Shown piece after piece: positions 34,030 through 42,200 of a DNA stretch of 64,000 nucleotides; the stretch's first letter is position 1, and each line of letters starts with the position of its first letter. This DNA is from Cellulomonas gilvus ATCC 13127 (GTDB lineage Bacteria; Actinomycetota; Actinomycetes; Actinomycetales; Cellulomonadaceae): contig NC_015671.1 of NCBI RefSeq assembly GCF_000218545.1, positions 3,224,001-3,288,000 on the forward strand, given 5' to 3'. The notes under the pieces were generated by a model. It made no database searches. It saw only the letters and a list, made by a program, of their open reading frames with translations, and had not been told where the DNA came from. A program made the translations under genes and the position numbers.

Positions 34030-36331
34030 ATGTCGAAGCTGCTCGTCGTTGACGGACAGCAGCGGCTGACGACACTCACGCTCCTGCTCGCGGCGCTGCG
34101 CGACCACCTCACCGAGACCGGCGATGCCGAGAGCGCGGAGGGCATCCACGCCCAGTACCTGGCGAACGTCTACGACAAGGGCAAGCCCGCCAAGGTGCTG
34201 CCCACGCAGGCCGACCGCGAGGCGTACAAGGCGGTCCTGACACGCTCGCCGGATGCCGGTGGCCCCGATCGCATCGGCGTCGCGTACAACCACTTCCGGG
34301 CCAAGATAGCCGCCGCGGACGACCCCGACGACCCCCACGATCTCGAGGAGATCGAGCACGCCGTCGTCCACGGGCTGGCCGTCGTCGTCGTGACCGCCGA
34401 GCCAGGTGACAACGCGCACCGCATCTTCGAGTCGCTCAACAACACCGGCCTGCAGCTCAACCAGTCGGACCTGCTGAAGAACTACCTGTTCATGCGCCTC
34501 GGCGAGCGGGGCGAGGACGTCTACGACACCGTCTGGCTGCCGCTGGAGAAGAAGCTCACCTCGGACCAGCTGGAACTACTGTTCTGGCTGGACCTGGCCC
34601 AACGTGACGAGCGCGCCAAGCAGTCGGAGACCTACGCGGGCCAGCAGAAGCGCCTGGAGAAGCTCGCGGGGCCGGAGCAGATCGAGTCCGAGGTCCGACG
34701 CATCGCCGCTCTCGGCGACCTCCTCGCGACGATCCTCGACCCGTCACGCGAGCCCGACCCGGCGATCCGTCTGCGCCTCGAACGCATCCGGGCCTGGGGC
34801 TCGACCACCGCCTACCCCGTCGTCATGGCGCTCCTCGCCCGGCGAGCCGCGGGCACCGCGACGTCCACCCAGGTCGCGGCAGCCCTGCTGACGTTGGAGT
34901 CGTACTTCGTGCGACGCATCGTCGTCGGTCGCGCGACCGCCGGCCTCAACCGCAGCCTCCTGCAGGCCGTCGGTGCGGTCACCGACGCCCCGGCCGTGGA
35001 CGTCGCGCTACGCGACTACCTGTCGCGCGGGCGCAGGCACTTCGCCACCGACGCGCAGATCCGCGGAGCTGTCGGGGTGGTGGCGTTCTACTGGCAGGGC
35101 CGCGCGGCGCAGAAGAAGCTCATCCTCCACTGGATCGAGGGGTCCCACGGCTCCAAGGAAGCCGTGGACCCCACGCGCCTCACGATCGAGCACGTCCTGC
35201 CCCAGGTGCCGACCGACGCCGCCCGCCGGGAGTTCGCCGCAGGGCTGCCCGAGGACGCGGACGTCAGGGCCGAGCACGAGCGCGTCGTCCACACCTTGGG
35301 GAACCTCACGCTCACCGGCTACAACAGCGAGCTGAGCAACCGGCCCTTCTCCGCCAAGCGGTCCATGCTTGCCGACTCGGGCCTCCACATGAACCGCGGA
35401 GTCGCTGCAAGCGAGACCTGGAGCGTGGCGGAGATAGACGCGCGTGGCGCGGCGCTGGCCGAGCGGACCATCCAGCTCTGGCCGGGACCGAACGAGGGCC
35501 TCAGCGGCGGGAGCGACGAGGAACCCTCGGCGACCCGTCGGCTGGTCGCCTCGATCGTCGCCGAGATCCCCGCCGGCCGGTGGACGTCCTACGGGGAGGT
35601 CGCGCTCGTCGCAGGCTCCTACCCTCAGCCGGTTGCGGCGATCATCACGCACCTCATGCAGGGGGTGTGGCGCGTCCTGCAGACCGGCGGGACCATCTCG
35701 CCCGGCTTCCGGTGGCTCGACCCGGCCCGCACCGAAGAACCCCGCGCGTACCTCGAAGCCGAAGGCCTGAGATTCGACGCTGAAGGACGTGCCGACACCG
35801 AGCTGTTCGTCGACGCCGCAGAACTTGCCTCCCTCGTCGGGCTCGAGGTCCCCGACGAGGCGCCCGCTTGGCGGGCCTCCGACACCCGGCCACTGCTGGC
35901 CCACTGGCAGGCGTTCTTTCAGAAGGTGCGAGACCTCGGCGAGTCGACGGACGCGGTCGTCCGATACTGGCCCAGCCCGTCGACCCAGGACGCCGTCGAC
36001 GTCAACGTCGGCGTCCCCGGTTGCGTCGTCGTCCTCTCACTCAGCTCCCGTGACCCTTCAGGCGTCCAGTGCTCCTTCTACGTCCGGGACGACAAGGCGC
36101 TCTTTCGCGCAGTTGCACGCACGCTGTGAGGAGATCGAGGAAGCACTCGGAGGCACCCTGGAGTGGCACGAGAACCCCGCATACAAGGCCAGCAGGATTG
36201 CGCTGCGGCATGTCGGGGACTGGCGGGACGAGAACTTCGCCCCCGGCCTCGCGCACTGGCTCGTGAGCACTGCCGAGCTCTTCGCCACGGCCTTCCCGAA
36301 GTACACGAGCGAGGTGCGACGGCTCAGCTGA
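34030..36331 (+). pseudogene. 5'-truncated, frameshifted DUF262-DUF1524-ATL gene (GmrSD-like)
   Basis: The remaining protein starts at the DUF262 signature LLVVDGQQRLTTLTLLLAALRDHL; the ~70 residues that normally precede it are replaced by ISL3 transposase sequence. DUF1524 follows with the HNH-like IEHVLPQ and HTLGNLTLTGYN. Next is an alkyltransferase-like domain (IPAGRWTSYGEVALVAG) whose active-site region reads GVWRVLQ rather than PCHRV, so no acceptor Cys. A DUF4268-like tail is split by one extra base at about 36106: the frame stops at 36129, but the tail continues as AQLHARCEEIEEALGG to 36331 in the next frame. An intact version would be a type IV restriction-like enzyme against modified DNA. 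Confidence 0.82.
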
Positions 36332-36338
36332 TAGGGCT

Positions 36339-36983
36339 CTACGAGGTCAGGTATCCACTGCCGACCATCCAAGCGAGCACGTCGAACACACGCAGCACCG
36401 ACACCTCCGGCCCGAGCCCCGCCGCCAGACGGAGCTCCTCGAGACGTCGGTGCTGGGCGCGGCCGTCCGCGGTCAGCCATGCGTGCAACGGCACCCAATA
36501 CCGGCCCTTGACGACGGACAACTCGGCAGTGACGACGGCGTCGAGGATCGGGACGAGATGCGGTCGCTTGCGTGCGAGCAGCTTGGTGGCGGTGGTCTCG
36601 CCGATCCCTGGGACAGCCAGGAGCTCTCGGTAGGCGTCCCGCACGGACCAGACGTCGCCCACCTCGTCGGCCGTGAGCTCGGCGAACGCCACGTCCGTCG
36701 GAATCTTCGCGAGTAGGTCGCTCAGCTCCGGTCCACGCGCCTCGAGGAGCTGCAGCGCCGCGGCTGCGGGGACAGGTACCGAGAGCATCGACACGGCCAC
36801 GATGTCGTCAGAGGTGAACGTATTGGCCACGTCAGGCCGGTCCCCTCCGCCTCCGAGCCGCTCGAAGTAGGCACCCGTGAAGCCGCCCGCCGGCAATGGC
36901 GCGAAGTAGCGCCGGAGAGCCGCCACCGCTACCTGCTCGTCCCCCGGTGCCAGGAGGGCCTCAAGTCGCTCGCTGATCTGCAC
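36339..36983 (-). CDS. DUF6308 family protein with helix-hairpin-helix motif
   Basis: A 214-residue protein resembling DUF6308. The block TGAYFERLGGGGDRPDVANTFTSDDIVAVSMLSV is characteristic, and a later segment LLAVPGIGETTATKLLARKRPHLVPILDAVV is a helix-hairpin-helix as in DNA repair enzymes. That motif suggests nonspecific DNA contact, but no catalytic residues can be named. The GTG at 36983 has GAGGAGA upstream; longer in-frame sequence is basic and low-complexity. It is convergent with the broken DUF262 gene, 7 bp apart. These proteins occur singly in many actinobacteria, so its link to the island may be only positional. Confidence 0.75.
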   Translation of the reverse strand: MQISERLEALLAPGDEQVAVAALRRYFAPLPAGGFTGAYFERLGGGGDRPDVANTFTSDDIVAVSMLSVPVPAAAALQLLEARGPELSDLLAKIPTDVAFAELTADEVGDVWSVRDAYRELLAVPGIGETTATKLLARKRPHLVPILDAVVTAELSVVKGRYWVPLHAWLTADGRAQHRRLEELRLAAGLGPEVSVLRVFDVLAWMVGSGYLTS

Positions 36984-37150
36984 GCCGTCTCCTCGTCGTT
37001 GAGCGCCATGCGTAGGCCGCCTCGCGGACCTACGCGAGAAAAGCGGCGCCGAGCGCGACGTGTTCCGCGCGCCCGCCGTGCCCGCATCGTCGCAGAGGCA
37101 CGGCCGGCGGACACGAGGTTCAGGAGACTGCGCGCCCGCCCGGGCGATTC

Positions 37151-38830
37151 TCACCCGGTCGAGGACGCCGCCGCCCACGCCCAGGCATCCCCCAACCGCC
37201 TCCTGACCGCCTCTCCGCCAACCTCCTCCACGTACCCGAGCGGCCCCACCACCACGAGCAACACACGCGCTCGTGACAACCCCGTGTAGATCATCGACCG
37301 AGCCCGCGCCGCGTCCCGGATCCCGTTGACCGCCAGCACCACGACCGTCCGCTCGAGCCCCTTGAACCCCAGCACGTGCCCGTAGAACACGTCCTCACCG
37401 GCGAAGAACCCGTCCCAGTACTCCTGGTACCCGGCCATCCCGACGGTCTCGACCTGCATCGGGTGGCGCCGCCCGGTAGTGAGCAGCGCGATCTGCCCGG
37501 TCTCCCAGCCCTCGTCGAGCAGCGCCTCGACAGCGTCGTCCGCGGCGCCGACGGCCTCCTCGAACGGCACGTCCACGACGCGCACCGGCGCGCCGGGCCA
37601 GCCACGCGGGCGAGTGACGCCCTCGTGCAGCGCACCGCACAGCTGGGCGATCTGCTTGGTGGAGCGCAGGTTCTCGTCGAGCTCGACGACGGTGAGCTCG
37701 ACCGGCGCGGTGCCCGAGCGCGGGAACACGCGCTGCCCGTCGTCGGAGAACACCGTCAGCCTTCCGCCGTCGGGGTCGCGCAGGCACCGCAGCAGTGCCG
37801 GCCACCACGCGTCGCCGAAGTCCTGCGCCTCGTCGACGACGACCGCGTCGAACAGGTCACTCTCCGGCCGCTGCGCGGCCAGCTCCCCGAGGTCACACGG
37901 CAGGCGCTCCTCCCAGTCGGTCGGGTCGGCGTCGTCGCCGGGTGCCGCACCCCAGCGCACCGGCAGCTCGTGGAACAGCCCGACGTACGCCGGACGCTCC
38001 CGCACCGGCCACTGCGTGGTCGTCCGCTCGAGGTACCGGGCCAGCCCTCGCGAGTAGCACATGAGCGCGACCCGTTCGCCCGCCTTCGCGCGGCGACGGG
38101 CGTGCTCGAGGGCCAGCCACGTCTTGCCCGTGCCCGCCCCACCGACGACGTGCACCCGGCGCACCGCGTCGAGGTAGCGCATGGCCTGCGCCTGCTCGCG
38201 AGTCAGCCGGTCGAGGTGGTCCTCGTACTGCGCGGCCACCGCGAGCGCCTCGGACTGCGAGGGGAACCCGCCGGTCAGCCACTCGACGAGGGACTCGGCC
38301 GACGGCTCGTCGAGCGGAGCCCGCCCAGCCCCGTGCTCGTCGATCGCCCGACGCACGAGGTGGACGGCCCGCCCGCCGTCGGTGACGTCGCCCCGGTCGA
38401 GCAGCATCGTGCGAGGCAGCTCCGGTGCGTCCCACCCCCCTGGGACGAACGTGTGCGGAAGCGCGACGAGGTGCGCGGCCCGTGCCCGCGCCGCCGCGAG
38501 ACCGTGCCGATGCAGCAGCGCGAGCAGCGTGTGCTTCGCGTCCTGCACCTGCCCCACCGGGTCGATCGCATGGCGCCCCTCACCGGAGCCCTGCCACCAC
38601 TGCCCGTCCGCGCGCGTGACGTGCCCACCCTTCACCTCGATCGCCGCGAGCCCCAGGCCCGGCCACACGACGAGCAGGTCGATCTCGCGTTCCTTCGCCC
38701 CGTCCTGCAACGCGGTGCCCGCGAGCAGGACCGCGTCGTCAGGCAGGTGGTCGCGCAGCGCCTGCCAGACGGCCTGCTCGGCGCCGCCGTCCTCGGGGAA
38801 GGCGGGATGCTCGGGGTAGGTACGTGCCAC
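37151..38830 (-). CDS. NERD nuclease-domain UvrD-like helicase
   Basis: A 559-residue protein. The N-terminal NERD domain (about residues 15-130) shows the nuclease-like pattern EREIDLLVVW..GLAAIEVKGG with D51, E65 and K67. The C-terminal part is an SF1-type helicase: Walker A GGAGTGKTWLAL near 234, VVVDEAQDFG near 335, a FSDDGQRVF motif III and the closing segment HVLGFKGLERTVVV and IYTGLSRARVLLVV. NERD helicases are scattered in bacterial accessory regions and plasmids; action on foreign or damaged DNA is inferred. GTG at 38830 follows GGAGG. It marks the right side of the defence island. Confidence 0.87.
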   Translation of the reverse strand: MARTYPEHPAFPEDGGAEQAVWQALRDHLPDDAVLLAGTALQDGAKEREIDLLVVWPGLGLAAIEVKGGHVTRADGQWWQGSGEGRHAIDPVGQVQDAKHTLLALLHRHGLAAARARAAHLVALPHTFVPGGWDAPELPRTMLLDRGDVTDGGRAVHLVRRAIDEHGAGRAPLDEPSAESLVEWLTGGFPSQSEALAVAAQYEDHLDRLTREQAQAMRYLDAVRRVHVVGGAGTGKTWLALEHARRRAKAGERVALMCYSRGLARYLERTTTQWPVRERPAYVGLFHELPVRWGAAPGDDADPTDWEERLPCDLGELAAQRPESDLFDAVVVDEAQDFGDAWWPALLRCLRDPDGGRLTVFSDDGQRVFPRSGTAPVELTVVELDENLRSTKQIAQLCGALHEGVTRPRGWPGAPVRVVDVPFEEAVGAADDAVEALLDEGWETGQIALLTTGRRHPMQVETVGMAGYQEYWDGFFAGEDVFYGHVLGFKGLERTVVVLAVNGIRDAARARSMIYTGLSRARVLLVVVGPLGYVEEVGGEAVRRRLGDAWAWAAASSTG

Positions 38831-39073
38831 TGCCGTGACCTCCAGAGGTTGGTGTCCACCCCCGCTATCGGCATGGGCAGGTCGGTGCCGGAGGACGGAA
38901 GGGGCAATAGCTCGTCCGCCGACCGCGTGACCATCCGCCCGGTGGGCCCTGACATGGTGTGAAGGTCAAGCGACTGCCTCGGTCCTCCGACGAGGGGCGC
39001 CGCCTGCGGCCCGACAGACGCGCGTCGGCACGACCAGAGCATCCCAGCCACGCACCGGCTAACGTGACGCCGC

Positions 39074-39973
39074 ATGGCGTCCGAGATCACCGCGGAGCTC
39101 ATCCGCGACCTGGTGCGCGAGCAGCACCCCGACCTCGCGGACCTGCCCCTCGTCGAGGTGGACGGCGGGTGGGGGAACCAGATGTGGCGCCTGGGCACTG
39201 ATCTGGCGGTGCGGATCCAGCGCATGGACACCAGCCCGGACCACCAGCTCAAGGAACGTCGGTGGCTGCCGTTCCTCGCACCGCTGCTGCCGTTGCCGGT
39301 CCCTGTCCCGGTGCGGCACGGCGCGCCCTCCGCGCGCTCGGCCAAGCTCTGGACGGTGGTCACATGGGTCCCCGGTGAACCGCTGGACCGTGCCACGATC
39401 ACGCGCGCCGCGCACGCGACCGACGCCCTGGCGGCGTTCCTCCGGGCGCTGCACGTCGAAGCGCCCGCCGACGCACCGGCGGGGGTCGACCGGGGTGCGC
39501 ACCCGCGGGAGTGCACCGGTGGGTTCACCCACTTCCTCGAGTCCGTCGACCCCGCCGCACTCGGCTGCGCGGCCCGCGACGTCCGTGCCGTGTGGGAGGA
39601 CGCCGTCGCCGCGCCTGCCTGGCAGGGCCCGCCGGTGTGGGTGCACGGGGACCTGCACCCGGCGAACGTCGTCGTCGCCGACGGGACGCTGGCGGGCATC
39701 GTGGACTTCGGCGACCTGTTCGCGGGGGACCCCGCGTGGGACCTCGCCGCGGCGTGGTTGCTGCTGCCGGCAGGGTCGTCCGCCCGGTTCTTCGACGGCT
39801 ACTCGCGGGCGGACGACGCGACGATCCGCCGAGCCCGCGGCCTGGCGGCGCTGAAGAGCCTGTTCCTCATCCTCATGGGCCAGAACGGCGAGCGCGGCCT
39901 GCCCGGGGGGAAGCCGGCGTGGGGTCCGGCGGGACGTGCCGCGCTCGCCCGGGTCCTCGGCGATCCGCTCTGA
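39074..39973 (+). CDS. Aminoglycoside phosphotransferase-like kinase
   Basis: A 299-residue APH-family kinase. VHGDLHPANVVV carries the catalytic loop (HGDLHPxN) and GIVDFGDLFAGDPAWDLA the metal-binding DFGD. N-terminal lobe residues include VDGGWGNQMWRLGTDLAVRIQR. The family phosphorylates aminoglycosides or other small hydroxyl compounds; the true substrate is unknown and many chromosomal copies are not resistance genes. A TAACGT -10 element 8 bp before the ATG and no Shine-Dalgarno sequence indicate a leaderless transcript. Confidence 0.88.
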   Translation: MASEITAELIRDLVREQHPDLADLPLVEVDGGWGNQMWRLGTDLAVRIQRMDTSPDHQLKERRWLPFLAPLLPLPVPVPVRHGAPSARSAKLWTVVTWVPGEPLDRATITRAAHATDALAAFLRALHVEAPADAPAGVDRGAHPRECTGGFTHFLESVDPAALGCAARDVRAVWEDAVAAPAWQGPPVWVHGDLHPANVVVADGTLAGIVDFGDLFAGDPAWDLAAAWLLLPAGSSARFFDGYSRADDATIRRARGLAALKSLFLILMGQNGERGLPGGKPAWGPAGRAALARVLGDPL

Positions 39974-40013
39974 ACCCGCCCGTGCGGCCCTTGCGCGGCC
40001 CGGCCGTCCTGGC

Positions 40014-40328
40014 TCAGCGGCCGGGCGCCGGCGTCTCGGACGACACCCAGTACGGCGAGCCGGCGCACGCCCGCTCCGCCTCGTCCATGCCGTCCGGGCC
40101 GATGTCGTGGTCGAACCCGGGGTCCAGCAGCCGCCGGGCGTGCGCGAGTCGGCGCGTCACGCGCCAGCCATCGACGAACCGCGCCGGCTCGCGCCCGTAC
40201 CAGTCGTCGTCGCGGGCGTGCTCGTCGGAGGCGATCGCGTGCAGCGACGCCAGGACGAGGTCGATCTCCCGCAACGCGTCGAGCGCATCGGGACGGGGGA
40301 CGACGAACGGGGGTGCTGAGTCGGTCAC
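40014..40328 (-). CDS. Hypothetical 104-residue protein
   Basis: I do not recognise this protein. It is acidic and helical, with VPRPDALDALREIDLVLASLHAIASDEHARDDDWYGREPARFVDGWRVTRRLAHARRLLDPG. The start GTG is supported by a TAGCAT -10 element 6 bp upstream (leaderless type), and the codon pattern is like its neighbours. It is convergent with the kinase gene. No motif suggests catalysis. Confidence 0.6.
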   Translation of the reverse strand: MTDSAPPFVVPRPDALDALREIDLVLASLHAIASDEHARDDDWYGREPARFVDGWRVTRRLAHARRLLDPGFDHDIGPDGMDEAERACAGSPYWVSSETPAPGR

Positions 40329-40434
40329 GGCGCGATGCTAGGGGTCGGGCCGTGCCCGCCCGAGCCCCGGGAGGCGGCACTCCTGTGCCCGCAGGGGCTC
40401 CTGGGTAGCACGGGCGCGTCCGAGGGTGCGGCGG

Positions 40435-40917
40435 TCAGTCGCGGGTGTCGGCGGTGCCGAACCCGGGCCGGCCGGAACGCGCGTCGAGCGACTCGAGCTC
40501 CTCGAACACCGTGATCTGGAGCCCGGCCGGCGCGTCCAGGCGGGCGTTCAACGACTGCCACGGCGTGCGGGTGGGCGGGGCCAGCTCCTGTGCGCCCGCG
40601 TCGGTCAGCGCCCGGGTGGTCGCCACGGCGTCGTCCACCTCGAACGCCACCCGCAGGTGGGGTGCGACCTGCCGCCCTACCTCGACGTCGTCGATCATGC
40701 GCTTCTGAGCGGGGTTGGCGATCTCCAGGGTGGCGCGGCCGGCGTCGAGGATGATGACGCGCGCGTCGCCGTCCCCTTCGAAGGCCGCCTGCTCGGGCAG
40801 GCCGAGCACGTCGCGGTAGAACGTCACGGCCTCGTCGTAGTCGGCAGCCTCCACCACGAGGCGCAGCTGGCGGACCGGGCTGGGCGCGCCGGCGGTTCGT
40901 GCGGTGTCGTCCGTCAT
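40435..40917 (-). CDS. VOC-superfamily (glyoxalase-like) protein
   Basis: A 160-residue protein with two beta-alpha-beta-beta-beta units of the vicinal oxygen chelate fold: VRQLRLVVEAADYDEAVTFYRDVLGLPEQAAFEGDGDARVIILDAG and a C-terminal half with HLRVAFEVDDAVATTRALTDAGA and NARLDAPAGLQITVFEEL. The metal-ligand set is not obvious, so it may bind or isomerise a small molecule rather than act as glyoxalase I. A TATCGT box 6 bp before the ATG indicates a leaderless start. Confidence 0.85.
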   Translation of the reverse strand: MTDDTARTAGAPSPVRQLRLVVEAADYDEAVTFYRDVLGLPEQAAFEGDGDARVIILDAGRATLEIANPAQKRMIDDVEVGRQVAPHLRVAFEVDDAVATTRALTDAGAQELAPPTRTPWQSLNARLDAPAGLQITVFEELESLDARSGRPGFGTADTRD

Positions 40918-40956
40918 ACCAGGACGATAGGTGTCCCCGGCACGGGCGGAACGGAC

Positions 40957-41535
40957 TCAGCGCTCCCCCGCCAGGCACTGGGCGATCGCCTCAGCCGTGT
41001 CCAGGCGCGCGATCCTCGGCAGGATCACCCCCAGGCTGGTGGCGTGCGCCGCGGCCACCAGATCCGTCACCGCGTCGTGCGCGACGACGACCTCGTATCC
41101 CAGCTCGCGTGCCGTGCGGGCCGTGGACTCGACGCCGATGCTCGTCGAGATCCCGGCGATCACCACGCACCGCACGCCCCGGCGACGCAGCCGCGAGTCC
41201 AGCTCGGTCCCCGTGAACGCGTCCCACCCCCGCTTGGTGACGACGAGGTCGGCAGGGTCGCTCGGCACACGCGCGTCGAGCTCGGCGAAGTCCGCGGCCT
41301 GGGTCACCGCGGGCCCGGGAGAGTCGGTGCGCCCGCGGAGCACGTCGCCGCCGTCGCTCGAGAACGCGGTCCGCACCCGGGCCACGGGCAGGCCGGCGCG
41401 GTGCGCTGCCTCCGCGAGGAGCGCGGCACGCGCGACGACGAGCGACGCGTCGTGCACCGTCGGCAGCGCGGTGATGCCGTTCTGGAGGTCGACGAGGACC
41501 AGGGCGGTGGCGGGGTCGAGCGTGTCGACGGGCAT
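40957..41535 (-). CDS. Isochorismatase-like hydrolase lacking the catalytic Cys
   Basis: A 192-residue isochorismatase-fold protein. The catalytic Asp is in LVLVDLQNGI and the Lys in VVTKRGWDAFTGTEL. Where cysteine hydrolases have Cys in the GxxTNxCVExTA motif, this protein has GISTSIGVESTAR with Gly. True isochorismatases such as EntB also lack that Cys, so a vinyl-ether hydrolase or non-catalytic role is possible. The divergent MarR-type regulator and an inverted repeat between them suggest inducible expression. No siderophore genes are nearby. Confidence 0.88.
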   Translation of the reverse strand: MPVDTLDPATALVLVDLQNGITALPTVHDASLVVARAALLAEAAHRAGLPVARVRTAFSSDGGDVLRGRTDSPGPAVTQAADFAELDARVPSDPADLVVTKRGWDAFTGTELDSRLRRRGVRCVVIAGISTSIGVESTARTARELGYEVVVAHDAVTDLVAAAHATSLGVILPRIARLDTAEAIAQCLAGER

Positions 41536-41560
41536 GAGGTGCTCCTGACTCGAGGGGGAA

Positions 41561-41577
41561 AGACAGCAAAACTGTCT
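41561..41577. promoter_or_regulatory. Inverted repeat, likely MarR operator
   Basis: AGACAG (41561-41566) and CTGTCT (41572-41577) form a perfect dyad with a 5-base AT-rich centre, 26 bp upstream of the isochorismatase-like start and in front of the divergent MarR gene. It is the only strong dyad in the divergent region. Confidence 0.55.
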
Positions 41578-41643
41578 ATCGAGCCCCGCCCGATGTCAAG
41601 CAAGACTGCGCAGATGCGCTGTTGATCAGGCTAGGGTGGCCGC

Positions 41644-42075
41644 ATGGACGACGCCCAGCTCGCCGCCGACCTGCGCCTGCACGTCGGTCGTCTGGTCCGA
41701 CGAGGCCGCGCCGAGGACCCGCGGCCCCAGCCGCTCACCGCGGCGCTCGGGCTCCTCGACCGTGAGGGGCCGCTGACCACGAGCGAGCTCGCCGCTGCGC
41801 AGCGCGTGCGGCCGCAGTCGATGGCGCGCACGGTCCGCACGCTGGAGGAGGACGGGCTCGTCGAGCGGTCCACGGACCCCACCGACGCCCGCAAGTCGCC
41901 GGTGGTGCTGACCGCCCGGGGGCGCGAGGCGCTCGCGCAGGAACGCCGCCGCCGGACCGACTGGCTCACGCTGGCGCTGGCCGACGCGCTCGATCCGGCG
42001 GAGCGGGAGACCCTCGCGGCCGCCGTGCCCCTCCTGGCGCGCATCGTCGCGTGGGACGAGCGCCGCACGCGCTGA
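41644..42075 (+). CDS. MarR-family transcriptional regulator
   Basis: A 143-residue winged-helix regulator: LTAALGLLDREGPLTTSELAAAQRVRPQSMARTVRTLEEDGLVERSTDPTDARKSPVVLTARGREAL contains the recognition helix and the DxRxxxV wing typical of MarR. Dimers usually release DNA on binding phenolic ligands. A TAGGGT box 6 bp before the ATG indicates a leaderless transcript. It is divergent from, and likely represses, the isochorismatase-like gene. Its 3' end faces a xylanase gene across a strong terminator. Confidence 0.92.
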   Translation: MDDAQLAADLRLHVGRLVRRGRAEDPRPQPLTAALGLLDREGPLTTSELAAAQRVRPQSMARTVRTLEEDGLVERSTDPTDARKSPVVLTARGREALAQERRRRTDWLTLALADALDPAERETLAAAVPLLARIVAWDERRTR

Positions 42076-42128
42076 GGCCACGCTCGCGCGCTCGTCGGCC
42101 TCGCCACCTGGCACGCCCCTCGACCACC

Positions 42129-42168
42129 GAGACGGTGGCCCACGCAGCTCGGCGTGGACCACCGTCTC
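42129..42168. terminator. Bidirectional hairpin terminator
   Basis: GAGACGGTGG (42129-42138) pairs perfectly with CCACCGTCTC (42159-42168), and inner arms CCACGC and GCGTGG close a 6-base loop. It lies between the convergent MarR and GH30 genes. Confidence 0.8.
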
Positions 42169-42200
42169 AGGCGCCGGGGTCCCCCGGGCGTCCCCGGGGG

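Noticed and set aside
15282..38830. Integrative element or prophage as carrier of the island
   Set aside because: I found no integrase, attachment-site repeat, tRNA or phage structural gene at either edge.
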